Of a stretch of DNA of 64,000 nucleotides, positions 42,452 through 51,352 are shown one piece after another. The first letter of the stretch is position 1. Every line of letters begins with the position of its first letter. The position numbers and the translations under genes were made by a program. The DNA is from an uncultured Oscillospiraceae bacterium (lineage in GTDB: Bacteria > Bacillota > Clostridia > Oscillospirales > Ruminococcaceae). The notes under the pieces are model-generated. The model made no database searches, was not told the DNA's origin, and saw only the letters and a program-made list of their open reading frames with translations. Location: contig CASFKY010000009.1 in the NCBI GenBank assembly GCA_949295465.1, positions 1-64,000 of the forward strand, given 5' to 3'.

Positions 42452-43362
42452 TTCCCAGACCGAAGCCGGAGCGGTTCCGTTTGCGCCGCACCATGATGTT
42501 CATGAACGCCCAGAAGCCGGGCCTCATCAAAGACGCTTATATCTATGGCTGTGACTCCATCATGCTGGACCTGGAGGATGCCGTGGCGGAAAACCAGAAG
42601 GATTCCGCCCGTTTCAGCCTTTACCATGCCCTGACCACCATTGACTACGGGGACACCGAGGTCATCGTGCGGATCAACGGCCTGGACACCCCCCACTGGC
42701 AGGAGGATATCCGGGTCTGCGTGGCCGCCGGCGCCGACGGCATCCGCATTGCCAAGTGCGAGAGCGCCCAGGACGTGCACACGGTGGAGGCCGCTGTGGA
42801 ACAGGCCGAGAAGGAATTTGGCGTGGAGGTTGGCCGCACCCTGCTGATGGCCGCCCTGGAGAGCCCCAAGGGCATCCTGAACGCTTACGAGATCTGCTCC
42901 GCCTCGGATCGGATGTTCGGCGTGGCCATTTCCGGCGGTGACTTCCGCAAGTGCATGCAGACCGCCTTCCAGCCCGACGGTGTGGACATGCTGGCCGCCC
43001 GCGGCCAGATGCTGCTGGCTGCCCGGGCCGCCGGGATCCAGTGCTTCGACACCGTGTTCACCGATCTGGACGACGCCGCCGGCTTTGAGGCCGAGGTGCG
43101 CCAGAACAAGGCCATGGGCTTTGACGGCAAGAGCCTCATCAACCCCAAGCAGATCCGGCTGGTACACCAGGTGTTCACCCCCACCGAGAAAGAAGTTCGT
43201 CAGGCGGAAAAGATTGTCCGCGCTGTGGAAGAGCAGGCCAAACTGGGCATCGGCGTCTTTACGGTAGACGGCAAGATGCTGGACGTCGCCTTTGTGCCCG
43301 GCGCCAAGCGGACGCTCAAGCTGGCCAAGGCCTGTGGTATGTATGAGGGGGATCTGGTATGA
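42448..43362 (+). CDS. citE: Citrate lyase beta subunit (citryl-ACP lyase)
   Basis: A 304-residue TIM-barrel lyase that splits (3S)-citryl-ACP into acetyl-ACP and oxaloacetate. Motifs: MLDLEDAVAENQKDSAR near the N-terminus, VRINGLDTPHWQED, IRIAKCES, AALESPKGILNA and GFDGKSLINPKQI. The start ATG overlaps the citD stop and has TGGGGAGGTG upstream. Followed by citF with a 4-nt overlap. Part of the CitDEF complex in the cytosol. Confidence 0.96.
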   Translation: MIPRPKPERFRLRRTMMFMNAQKPGLIKDAYIYGCDSIMLDLEDAVAENQKDSARFSLYHALTTIDYGDTEVIVRINGLDTPHWQEDIRVCVAAGADGIRIAKCESAQDVHTVEAAVEQAEKEFGVEVGRTLLMAALESPKGILNAYEICSASDRMFGVAISGGDFRKCMQTAFQPDGVDMLAARGQMLLAARAAGIQCFDTVFTDLDDAAGFEAEVRQNKAMGFDGKSLINPKQIRLVHQVFTPTEKEVRQAEKIVRAVEEQAKLGIGVFTVDGKMLDVAFVPGAKRTLKLAKACGMYEGDLV

Positions 43363-44915
43363 AAAACGCAGTAGGACGTGACATTCCCGACTTTCTGCTG
43401 AAAGACGGCAAGGAAGTTTATCAGGGAAAAAATTATATGGATGGCAAGTACATCCAGAAGGCTTCCCCCCGCACCCGGCGCTATGAAAAGCCCCAGGAGA
43501 GCAAGGTGGTGGCCACTCTGGCCGACGCGCTCCGTCAGTGCGGCGCCAAGAGCGGGATGACCTTCTCTTTCCACCATCACCTGCGCAACGGCGACTATGT
43601 GGTGAACATGGTCATGAAGGCCGCCATCGAGGAGTTGGGGCTGGAAAACCTGACCATCGCCGCCACCTCTCTGGGCGACGCCCATGACCCCATTGCCAAC
43701 TACATCGAGCAGGGCAAGGTTACCGGCATCCAGACCTCCGGCATCCGCGGCCGGATGGGCGAAGTGGTCTCTGCGGGCAAGCTGGCCACCCCGGCCATCA
43801 TCCGCAGCCACGGCGGCCGTCCCCGCGCCATCGAGAGCGGCGAGCTGCACATCGACATCGCTTTTGTGGCTGCCCCCACCTCTGACTGTGTGGGCAACTG
43901 CCGGGGCATCGGCGGCAAAAGCAACTGCGGCAGCCTGGGCTACGCGGTGACCGACTCCCGCTATGCGGACCATGTGGTGGTTGTCACCGACTGCCTGGTG
44001 GATTTCCCCAACTTCCCCGCCTCGGTGGAAGCCATCGACGTGGACGCGGTGGTTGTGGTGGATTCCATCGGCGACCCCAAGAAGATCGCCTCCGCTGCGG
44101 CCCGCATCAGCCAGAATCCCCGCGACCTGATGATGGCCGAAAATGTGGCCCGGGTCATTGCCTCCACTCCTTACTTCAAGGACGGCTTCTCCTTCCAAAC
44201 CGGCGTGGGCGGCCCCTCCCTGGCGGCCAACCTCTTCCTGGAAAAGTACATGGACGAGCGGGGCATCAAGATGGGCTGGGCCATCGGCGGCATCTGCGGC
44301 CCCATGGTAGAACTGCTCAAGAAGGGCAAGGTCGGCAAGGTCATCGACGTGCAGGATTTTGACCTGGACGCGGTGAACTCCATCAACCAGACTCCCGGCC
44401 ACTATGAGATGTCTGCCAGCCAGTACGCCAACCCCGCCAACAAGGGCGCTTTTGTAAACAAGCTGGACTTTGTGGTGCTGGCTGCCCTGGAGATTGACAC
44501 CGACTTCAACGTGAACGTGCTGACCGGCTCGGACGGCGTTCTGCGGGGCGCCCCCGGCGGACATCCCGACACAGCCGCAGGCAGCAAGGTCTGCGTGATC
44601 GTCACTCCCCTCACCCGGGGCCGGATGGCCACCGTGTGTGAGAAGGTGGTCACCGTGACCACCCCCGGCGACTGTGTGGATGTGCTGGTGACCGACTACG
44701 GCATCGCGGTCAATCCCCTGCGCCCCGACCTGATCGAGTGCCTGGACAATGCGGGGATCCCCCATGTGAGCATCGAGAGCCTGAAGGAGAAGGCCTATTC
44801 TCTGGTGGGCCGCCCCGATGACCTGGAATGGGAGGACAAGGTTGTGGCCGTGCTGGAAGCCCGGGACGGCACCATTCTGGACGTGGTTCGTCAGGTCAAG
44901 CCTCTGGAACTCTGA
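43359..44915 (+). CDS. citF: Citrate lyase alpha subunit (citrate:acetyl-ACP transferase)
   Basis: A 518-residue CoA-transferase-like subunit that exchanges acetyl for citryl on CitD. Typical segments are MTFSFHHHLRNGDYVVNMV, ATSLGDAHDPIANYIEQGKV, IDIAFVAAPTSDCVGNCRG and GSDGVLRGAPGGHPD. Length is standard (about 510). The ATG overlaps citE by 4 nt. A 117-nt gap with a small TCAGCT/AGCTGA hairpin separates it from the transporter gene. Confidence 0.97.
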   Translation: MKNAVGRDIPDFLLKDGKEVYQGKNYMDGKYIQKASPRTRRYEKPQESKVVATLADALRQCGAKSGMTFSFHHHLRNGDYVVNMVMKAAIEELGLENLTIAATSLGDAHDPIANYIEQGKVTGIQTSGIRGRMGEVVSAGKLATPAIIRSHGGRPRAIESGELHIDIAFVAAPTSDCVGNCRGIGGKSNCGSLGYAVTDSRYADHVVVVTDCLVDFPNFPASVEAIDVDAVVVVDSIGDPKKIASAAARISQNPRDLMMAENVARVIASTPYFKDGFSFQTGVGGPSLAANLFLEKYMDERGIKMGWAIGGICGPMVELLKKGKVGKVIDVQDFDLDAVNSINQTPGHYEMSASQYANPANKGAFVNKLDFVVLAALEIDTDFNVNVLTGSDGVLRGAPGGHPDTAAGSKVCVIVTPLTRGRMATVCEKVVTVTTPGDCVDVLVTDYGIAVNPLRPDLIECLDNAGIPHVSIESLKEKAYSLVGRPDDLEWEDKVVAVLEARDGTILDVVRQVKPLEL

Positions 44916-45032
44916 TCGGCAGGCTGCCCTGTCGCCCGCTTTGGATAAAGAGAAAATAGGTTGACTTGGTGTGAAAAAGTATGGTTCAGCTGCCAAAGCT
45001 GACAAAATAAAAAACAAGGGGGAACGAAATCC

Positions 45033-46424
45033 GTGACAATGACAATTATTGCCTGGGCCATGATCATCGTATTCCTGGCGCTGGTAATGACCAAAAAAAT
45101 GCAGCCCTTCACTGCCCTGCTGCTGGTACCTCTGGTATTCACGCTGCTGGGCGCATTCCTGGGCCAGTACACCGACCTGGTGGCTGAGGCCAATGGGGTG
45201 GATCCCTCCACCGTCACTCTGTGGGACCAGATCAAGATCATCGGCGACTGGACCGTGGACGGCGTTGGCCAGACCTCTTCCACCGGCATCATGCTGCTGT
45301 TCGCCATCATGTACTTCGCCATCATGCTGAACGCCGGCCTGTTTGACCCGGTCACCCGCGCCATGATCCGCTTCGCCAAGGGCGATCCCGTCAAGGTGCT
45401 GCTGGGCACCGCCATCGTGGCCGCCTGCGTCTCCCTCAACGGCGACGGCACCACCACCACCCTGATCTGCTGCACCGCCTTCATTCCCATCTACAAAAAG
45501 CTGCACCTGAAGATGATGAATCTGGGCGTGCTGATCATCCTCATGAACACCATCATGAACCTGCTGCCCTGGGGCGGCCCCACTGCCCGCGTGATCTCGG
45601 TGCTGCAGGGTCAGCCCGGCGTGGACGAGCAGACCATCCTGCGGGCCCTGATCCCCGGCATGCTGGTATCCATTGTGTACATGCTGGGCGTGGCCGTTTA
45701 CCTGGGCATGAAAGAGCGCAAGAGAGTGGGTATCCAGACCCTGAGCGCCGAAGAACTGGCTGCCCTGACTGCCACCGACTCCTCTGAGGGCTCCGACCTG
45801 AAGCGGCCCCAGTATGTGTGGATCAATGCCATCATGACCATCGCCATCGTGGTGATGCTGGTGCTGGGCACCTTCCCCTCCATGTTCCTGTTCCTGGTGG
45901 GCACCGGCCTGGCCCTGATGATCAACTATCACTCCATCAAGGAGCAGAAGGCCCGGATCTCTGAGAACGCCGGCGACGCCCTCCAGGTGGTTATCCTGGT
46001 CTTTGCGGCAGGCATCTTCATGGGCCTGTTCACCAACTCCGGCATGTCTGATGCGCTGGCTTCCAGCCTCATCAAACTCATTCCTCCTCAGCTGGGCGGC
46101 TGCTGGGGTCTCATCACCGCTATCGTCTCGGCGCCCGGTACCTTCCTGCTGTCCAACGACGCCTTCTACTATGGCGTGCTGCCCGTCTTTGCCGAGGCCG
46201 GCTACTCCTACGGTTTCACTGCCCTGGAGATCGGCACCGCCTCTCTGCTGGGCCAGGCCTTCCACCTGCTCAGCCCCCTGGTGGCCTTCATCTACCTGCT
46301 GCTCAACCTGACCGGCCTGGATATGGGCGAGTGGCAGAGAGAGTCCGCCAAATGGGCCATCGGCATCTTCGTGATCTTCATCGCCATGGCTGCCATCACC
46401 GGCACTGTGCCCCTTATCAAATAA
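45033..46424 (+). CDS. CitMHS family citrate transporter
   Basis: A 463-residue symporter with about eleven helices of the CitMHS family, which takes up citrate complexed with Mg2+ or other divalent ions together with protons. Supporting segments are the N-terminal FTALLLVPLVFTLLGAF, ACVSLNGDGTTTTLICCTAF and the C-terminal APGTFLLSNDAFYYGVLPV. Most citrate lyase clusters carry CitS/2HCT or CitT-type carriers instead. GTG 45033 is 9 nt after AAGGGGGA; an ATG lies two codons on. Likely in the same transcript as citDEF. Confidence 0.9.
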   Translation: MTMTIIAWAMIIVFLALVMTKKMQPFTALLLVPLVFTLLGAFLGQYTDLVAEANGVDPSTVTLWDQIKIIGDWTVDGVGQTSSTGIMLLFAIMYFAIMLNAGLFDPVTRAMIRFAKGDPVKVLLGTAIVAACVSLNGDGTTTTLICCTAFIPIYKKLHLKMMNLGVLIILMNTIMNLLPWGGPTARVISVLQGQPGVDEQTILRALIPGMLVSIVYMLGVAVYLGMKERKRVGIQTLSAEELAALTATDSSEGSDLKRPQYVWINAIMTIAIVVMLVLGTFPSMFLFLVGTGLALMINYHSIKEQKARISENAGDALQVVILVFAAGIFMGLFTNSGMSDALASSLIKLIPPQLGGCWGLITAIVSAPGTFLLSNDAFYYGVLPVFAEAGYSYGFTALEIGTASLLGQAFHLLSPLVAFIYLLLNLTGLDMGEWQRESAKWAIGIFVIFIAMAAITGTVPLIK

Positions 46425-46501
46425 GAGGGACCTTCGCCGCCCTGGCGTAACCGGCAGGCCTCCATGCCTGCCCTGACGCAAGCAACCTCTTTTTCTTCTA
46501 T

Positions 46502-46551
46502 TTTCCCCGGTTTCCCCGAACTGAAATTCAGGGAGGCCGGGGAATTTTTTC
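46502..46551 (+). terminator. Terminator after the citrate transporter
   Basis: CCCCGG (46505-46510) and CCGGGG (46537-46542) with inner pairing, followed by AATTTTTT. A GGCAGG/CCTGCC hairpin lies just upstream (46454-46472). Confidence 0.6.
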
Positions 46552-46604
46552 TCCCGATTTTCCGCTTTTCCCCTGCGGCCCGGGGCGGGGCACAAAAGGA
46601 TTTG

Positions 46605-46633
46605 TTTAAAATTTTTGCGGGATTTGTTATACT
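46605..46633 (+). promoter_or_regulatory. Promoter of citC-citXG
   Basis: TTTAAA (46605-46610), 17-nt spacer, TATACT (46628-46633), 37 nt upstream of citC. It implies separate control of the maturation genes. Confidence 0.65.
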
Positions 46634-46669
46634 AATCCCACAGATACAGTACAAAAAAGGAGCAATGCT

Positions 46670-47710
46670 ATGAGCGACGTGGTGGAATCCATCTCCCCCA
46701 AAAGCCGGGATATGGCTCAGGTGGAGGCCCTGCTGCACCAGGAGGGGATCCGGCTGGACCAAAACCTCGATTACACCTGCGGCATCTTTGACGAGGACGG
46801 AAAGCTGATCGCCACCGGCAGCTGTTTTGAAAACACCCTGCGGTGCCTGGCGGTATCTTCCGCCCACCAGGGCGAAGGGCTGCTGAGCCAGATCGTCAGC
46901 CACCTGACCGAATACCAGGCCGCCCGGGGAAATTTCCGGCTGTTTTTGTACACCAAGGTCAAGTCCGCCAAATTTCTGGCCGACCTGGGCTTTTACGAGA
47001 TTGCCCGGGTGGAGGACAAGCTGGTGTTTATGGAAAACCGGCGCACCGGCTTCGGGGATTACTGCGCCCGGCTGGCCGCTGCCCGGCGGGAGGGCAGGCG
47101 GATCACCTCGGTGGTGATGAACGCCAACCCCTTCACCCTGGGACATCGGTATCTGGTGGAGCAGGCCGCGGCGGAGAACGATGTGGTGCACCTGTTTGTT
47201 CTGAGCCAGGAGGCGGGGCCCATTCCGGCCGCTGTGCGCAAAAAGCTGGTGGTGGAAGGGGTTGCCGACCTGCCCAATGTGATCTGCCACGACTCGGACG
47301 CCTATATGATCAGCAGCGCCACCTTCCCCAGCTATTTCCTGAAGGATTCGGACGAAGTGGTGCGCACCCAGGCGGCCCTGGACCTGGAGATCTTTAAAAA
47401 GATTGCCGATACCCTGGGCATCCAGAGCCGGTATGTGGGGCAGGAGCCCACCAGCCACACCACCTGCCTGTACAACGAGGTGATGACCGAGAAGATGCCG
47501 GGCATGGGGCTGGAATGCAGGATCCTGCCCCGGAAAACGGTGAACGGCCAGGTGATCAGCGCCAGCACCGTGCGCCAGGCCATCCACGACGGAAAGCTGG
47601 AGTCGGTGCGGGCCATGCTGCCCGACACCACCTATCGGTATTTTGCGGGGCCCGAGGGCGCCCAAACAGTGGCTGCCCTGCAGGCGGCCGAAAACCTCAT
47701 CCACCACTGA
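46670..47710 (+). CDS. citC: [Citrate (pro-3S)-lyase] ligase
   Basis: A 346-residue ligase that acetylates the prosthetic group of CitD using ATP and acetate. The N-terminal ~130 residues are a GNAT-like domain (CLAVSSAHQGEGLLSQIVSHL), the rest a nucleotidyltransferase with NANPFTLGHRYLVEQAA (the T/HxGH motif). ATG 46670 follows AAAAAAGGAGCAATGCT. It is 12 nt before citXG. Length matches E. coli CitC. Confidence 0.95.
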   Translation: MSDVVESISPKSRDMAQVEALLHQEGIRLDQNLDYTCGIFDEDGKLIATGSCFENTLRCLAVSSAHQGEGLLSQIVSHLTEYQAARGNFRLFLYTKVKSAKFLADLGFYEIARVEDKLVFMENRRTGFGDYCARLAAARREGRRITSVVMNANPFTLGHRYLVEQAAAENDVVHLFVLSQEAGPIPAAVRKKLVVEGVADLPNVICHDSDAYMISSATFPSYFLKDSDEVVRTQAALDLEIFKKIADTLGIQSRYVGQEPTSHTTCLYNEVMTEKMPGMGLECRILPRKTVNGQVISASTVRQAIHDGKLESVRAMLPDTTYRYFAGPEGAQTVAALQAAENLIHH

Positions 47711-47722
47711 AGGAGGCCTTCC

Positions 47723-49081
47723 ATGGAAGTCACATTGCCCCAGATGCTGGAAGCCCGGGAGCGCCGGGCCACCCTCCAGCAGGAACTGCTGCGGGCCCAC
47801 GGTCTGCCCCTGGTCTGCTTCACCATGAACATTGCCGGCCCCCTCAAGGATACGCCCCTGATCCGCCGGGGCTTTGAGGCGGGGTGCGCCCAGTTGGAGG
47901 AAGCCCTGCACCAGAGCCGCATCCAGATCGTGGAACAGCGCCGGATCACCGAACCCACCGGCTGCGAGGCCTACTATGTGGTGCGGGAAAAGGGCCAGAG
48001 AGTAAAAGCCCTCTGCGCCCGCATTGAGGACGCCTCCCCCCTGGGCCGGCTCTTCGACATGGACGTGCTGAACGAAAAGGGGGATCAGCTGCGCCGGGAA
48101 CAGGTGGGGGGTGATGCCCGCAACTGCATCGTCTGCGGCGCGCCGGGGCGGGGCTGCGCCTCCCGCCGGCTCCACACGGTGGAACAATTGCAGCAGGCCA
48201 CCCGCCGCATCCTGTCCGACCATTTCCAGGAGGAAGACCGGCACAGGATCGCCTCGCTGGCCCTGCAAAGCCTGCTGGACGAGGTGTGCGTCACCCCCAA
48301 GCCCGGCTTGGTGGACCGGGCCAACAGCGGCAGCCACCGGGATATGGACATCTTCACCTTTACCGCCAGCGCCGCGGCCCTGGCCCCCTACCTGGACCGC
48401 TGTGTGGCCCTGGGCCAGCAGACCCGCCAGCAGCAGCCAGAGGATACTTTCGCTGCCCTGCGCCGGGCCGGCATCCAGGCAGAGCGGGAGATGTTCCGGG
48501 CCACAAGGGGGATCAACACCCACAAGGGCGCCATCTTCACCATGGGCACCCTCTGCGGGGCGGTGGGGCGGCTCTGGTCTGCCCCGCAGCCCTGCCGGGA
48601 GCCGGAGCCCATCCTGGCCATGTGCGCCCAGATGACCCGCCAGGCAGTGGAGGAGGACTTTGCCGCCATGCGGGCCTCGGGGGAGGAAAAGACCGTGGGC
48701 CAGCGGCTCTATCTGCGCCACGGGCTGACCGGCATCCGGGGCGAGGTGGCCTCGGGTCTGCCCTCGGTGAGCCAGATCGGGCTGCCGGCCCTGCGCCGGG
48801 CCCTGGAGGCCGGCAAGAGCCGCAACGACGCTGCCGCCATCACCCTGCTCTACCTGATTGCCGGTGTGACGGACACCAACATGATTGCCCGGGGCGGGCC
48901 GGAAAAGGCCGACCGGGCCCGGGCCGGGGTGCAGGAGCTGCTGGAAAAGGACCCTCTGCCGGATATACAGACCATCTGCCGGCTGGATCAGGACTTTATC
49001 CGTCAGAATCTCTCCCCCGGGGGCTGCGCCGACCTTTTGGCCGTGACCCTGTTTCTGGACAGCTGGTGCACCCTCCCATAA
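47723..49081 (+). CDS. citXG: Fused holo-ACP synthase / triphosphoribosyl-dephospho-CoA synthase (CitXG)
   Basis: A 452-residue fusion. Residues ~1-165 are CitX, which attaches the prosthetic group to CitD (MLEARERRATLQQELL, TMNIAGPLKD, GRLFDMDV, and CIVCGAPGRGCASRRLHT). Residues ~175-452 are CitG, which makes 2'-(5''-triphosphoribosyl)-3'-dephospho-CoA; signature TPKPGLVDRANSGSHRDMD is intact. The fusion is known from lactic acid bacteria and some Clostridia. ATG 47723 follows GAAGGAGGCCTTCC. Ends the citrate island. Confidence 0.94.
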   Translation: MEVTLPQMLEARERRATLQQELLRAHGLPLVCFTMNIAGPLKDTPLIRRGFEAGCAQLEEALHQSRIQIVEQRRITEPTGCEAYYVVREKGQRVKALCARIEDASPLGRLFDMDVLNEKGDQLRREQVGGDARNCIVCGAPGRGCASRRLHTVEQLQQATRRILSDHFQEEDRHRIASLALQSLLDEVCVTPKPGLVDRANSGSHRDMDIFTFTASAAALAPYLDRCVALGQQTRQQQPEDTFAALRRAGIQAEREMFRATRGINTHKGAIFTMGTLCGAVGRLWSAPQPCREPEPILAMCAQMTRQAVEEDFAAMRASGEEKTVGQRLYLRHGLTGIRGEVASGLPSVSQIGLPALRRALEAGKSRNDAAAITLLYLIAGVTDTNMIARGGPEKADRARAGVQELLEKDPLPDIQTICRLDQDFIRQNLSPGGCADLLAVTLFLDSWCTLP

Positions 49082-49185
49082 GACCATCAGACAGGCATCT
49101 GCCCCGGCCCCGGGCCGCGGCGGGTGCCTGTTTTTGTGTGCGGGCCTTTTGGCCCAAGATTTGGGAAAACTTTTTGGGGAACTTT

Positions 49186-49214
49186 TGAAACAAACAGTGC
49201 CCCTGCTGCGAATA
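49186..49214 (+). promoter_or_regulatory. Candidate ECF-type autoregulatory promoter
   Basis: TGAAAC (49186-49191), 17-nt spacer, CGAATA (from 49209) resembles the TGAAAC-N16/17-CGTC promoters of Firmicutes ECF sigma factors. It lies 25-50 nt before the sigma gene. The -10 match is partial. Confidence 0.4.
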
Positions 49215-49238
49215 TACACAGAGAAAGGCGGTGAGAGG

Positions 49239-49769
49239 GTGGAAGAACAGTGGATCCGGGAGATCCTGCAAAAGGGTTCCCGGCAGGCGGCCGATCAACT
49301 GATCCGGGCCCACTACGACGAGATCTATCGGTTTGTCTACCGGCAGACCGGCCACAAGGAGGACGCCATGGACCTGACCCAGTCCATTTTCCTGGCCATG
49401 CTGCGGGCCCTTGCCACCTACCGGCCGGAGCGGGGTTCCTTCCGGGTCTGGCTCTATCGGATCGCCGCCAACAAGGTGATCGATGTCCGCCGCCGGGCCC
49501 GGCTGACGCCCCTGCCTCTGGAGGAGATTCTGGTGCCCGAAGGGGAGGATTTTGCCGCCCGCATCCAGGACCGGGCCCTGCTGGCCCAGATCGAGGCCTA
49601 TGTCTCGGGGCTGGACCCTCTCACCCAGGGAGTGTTCCGGCTGCGGCTGTATGGCGAGCGGCCTTTTAAAGAGATCGCCGACGCCCTGGGCCAGCCGGAA
49701 GCCGCCCTCAAATCCCGCTATTACCGCCTGCTGGCCCAGCTGAGAAAGGAGTTTGACCCTCATGGATGA
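49239..49769 (+). CDS. ECF-type RNA polymerase sigma factor
   Basis: A 176-residue sigma-70 family member with regions 2 and 4 only. Region 2: AADQLIRAHYDEIYRFVYRQTGHKEDAMDLTQSIFL and FRVWLYRIAANKVIDVRRR; region 4: LDPLTQGVFRLRLYGERPFKEIADALGQPEAALKSRYYRLLAQLR. The GTG start at 49239 is 10 nt after AAAGG. It overlaps the next gene by 8 nt and opens a five-gene operon with an ABC transporter. It probably controls that operon; the signal is unknown. Confidence 0.92.
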   Translation: MEEQWIREILQKGSRQAADQLIRAHYDEIYRFVYRQTGHKEDAMDLTQSIFLAMLRALATYRPERGSFRVWLYRIAANKVIDVRRRARLTPLPLEEILVPEGEDFAARIQDRALLAQIEAYVSGLDPLTQGVFRLRLYGERPFKEIADALGQPEAALKSRYYRLLAQLRKEFDPHG

Positions 49770-50514
49770 CTGGAATGAAATTCCTCTGCCCACCCCGGCA
49801 GAAAAGGACGCCGCCGTGGCCCGGATCCTGCGGGAGGGGATGCCCGAAAGGCAGGGACTCTGGCCCATGCTGGCCCGCACCGCCCGGGCTGCCGGGGTGC
49901 GCACCCTGTTTTTCGGCTCCTGGGACTGTCTGTTTTTGTCAGCGCTCTTCTTGCTGCTCTGTTTTCTGCCCGCGGCTGCCGCGGCAGCCCGGCAGGGTCC
50001 GCTGGGGCCGGCTCTCTTCCTGCTCTCGCCGGCGCTGTATGCCTGCCTTCACCTGCTCACCAGCTGGAAAGAGGCCCAGTCCGGCACGCTGGAATGGCGC
50101 CAGAGCTGCCGGCTCTCCCTGCGCACCTTGAGCGCCCTGCGGATGCTGGTATTCGGCGGGGTATCGGTGCTGGTGTGGGTACCGGCCAACTTCCTTTTGT
50201 GGCGGCTGGCGGGCGGCAGGGTGCTGCTGCCCTGGATGCTGGCTCTCTCCCTCTCGGGTCTGTGCCTGTACGGGCTGCTGGCCCTGTACTGCCTGCGGCT
50301 GCGGGGGGCTTTGGGGCTGCTGGTTGCGCCGGCTGTCTGGACAGCCGTGGGGCTGGTGCCCCTGATGTGGGACAGGGCCGCCCGCTGGCTGGAGCAGGTC
50401 CCCACCCTTCTGTTCTGGTGCCTGGCCGCCGCCGCCCTGGCCCTGTATTTTGCCGAACTGCGCCGCTTTTGCCTGCGATGCACCGAAGGAGGTACTCTCT
50501 ATGCTCTCGGTTGA
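49762..50514 (+). CDS. Six-helix membrane protein, candidate anti-sigma factor
   Basis: A 250-residue protein with a 50-residue cytosolic N-terminus (MDDWNEIPLPTPAEKDAAVA) and about six membrane helices. It has no zinc-binding HxxxCxxC motif, so it is not a classical ZAS anti-sigma factor. Its gene overlaps the sigma gene by 8 nt, and its stop overlaps the ABC ATPase start region. Position and topology suggest it restrains or senses for the sigma factor; this is inference. ATG 49762, with AAAGGAG about 11 nt upstream. Confidence 0.8.
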   Translation: MDDWNEIPLPTPAEKDAAVARILREGMPERQGLWPMLARTARAAGVRTLFFGSWDCLFLSALFLLLCFLPAAAAAARQGPLGPALFLLSPALYACLHLLTSWKEAQSGTLEWRQSCRLSLRTLSALRMLVFGGVSVLVWVPANFLLWRLAGGRVLLPWMLALSLSGLCLYGLLALYCLRLRGALGLLVAPAVWTAVGLVPLMWDRAARWLEQVPTLLFWCLAAAALALYFAELRRFCLRCTEGGTLYALG

Positions 50515-51352
50515 ACATGTCACCAAACAATACGGAAATTTCACCGCCCTGGAGGACATCTCCCTGAGCCTTTCCCCCGGCGTCTACGGTCTGCTGGGAC
50601 CCAACGGGGCCGGAAAGACCACCTTTCTGAAGATGCTGGCCACCCTGCTCTTCCCCACCCGGGGACAGATCCTCTGGGACGGGGAGGACATTCTGGCCCT
50701 GGGCGCCCGGTACCGGGGAATCCTGGGATATCTGCCCCAGCAGTTCGGCTACTACCCCGGCTGTACGCCCCGCCAGTTTCTGGGCTACGGGGCGGCTCTT
50801 CAGTGCATCCCCAAGGAAGAGGCCGCCCCCCGCATCCGCCGCCTTTTGGAACTGGTTGGGCTGGAAGGCCAGGAAAATCAGAAGATGTGCAAATTTTCCG
50901 GCGGCATGCTCCAGCGGGTGGGCATTGCCTGTGCCCTGCTCAACGATCCCCGGCTGCTGATCCTGGATGAGCCCACCGCCGGGCTGGACCCCCGGGAGCG
51001 GGTGCGGTTCCGCAACCTGATCCACTCCCTGGCGGGGGAGAGGATCGTGCTGCTTTCCACCCATATCGTGGCCGACGTGGAGGCCATTGCCGGCCAGATC
51101 ATCCTGTTCCAGGATCACCGCCTTCTCTGCTGCGACACTCCCGCCCGCATCTGTGCCCGGCTGCAGGGCCGGGTCTTTCAGGTGCCGGCGGGCACTCCGC
51201 TGGGCCCAGGCCAGTACCTGCTCAGCGAGGCCCAGGGCGAAGCGGGGCCGGTGCTGCGCCTGCTGTCAGACACCCCTCCGGCCGGGGCCCGGCCCGTGGC
51301 CCCCAGCCTGGAGGACGCCTTCCTCTCCATTTACCGGGAGGGGCAGGTATGA
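50501..51352 (+). CDS. ABC transporter ATP-binding protein
   Basis: A 283-residue ATPase. Walker A LLGPNGAGKTT (about 31-41), Q-loop LPQQFGY, signature FSGGMLQRVGIA, Walker B LLILDEPTAGLDP and switch HIV in STHIVADVE are all present. The C-terminal ~65 residues form the accessory region usual in CcmA/NatA-type exporters. ATG 50501 follows GAAGGAGGTACTCTCT and overlaps the preceding gene by 14 nt. Works with the two permeases that follow. Confidence 0.94.
   Translation: MLSVEHVTKQYGNFTALEDISLSLSPGVYGLLGPNGAGKTTFLKMLATLLFPTRGQILWDGEDILALGARYRGILGYLPQQFGYYPGCTPRQFLGYGAALQCIPKEEAAPRIRRLLELVGLEGQENQKMCKFSGGMLQRVGIACALLNDPRLLILDEPTAGLDPRERVRFRNLIHSLAGERIVLLSTHIVADVEAIAGQIILFQDHRLLCCDTPARICARLQGRVFQVPAGTPLGPGQYLLSEAQGEAGPVLRLLSDTPPAGARPVAPSLEDAFLSIYREGQV

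Noticed and set aside
43200..46595. Very long minus-strand open frame (about 1100 codons) opposite the citrate genes
   Set aside because: It mirrors citE, citF and the transporter codon by codon, is rich in His/Gly/Gln low-complexity sequence and has no domain. It is a high-GC antisense shadow.
46292..49219. Minus-strand open frame of 975 codons opposite citC and citXG
   Set aside because: Both plus-strand genes have intact catalytic signatures; the antisense frame has none.
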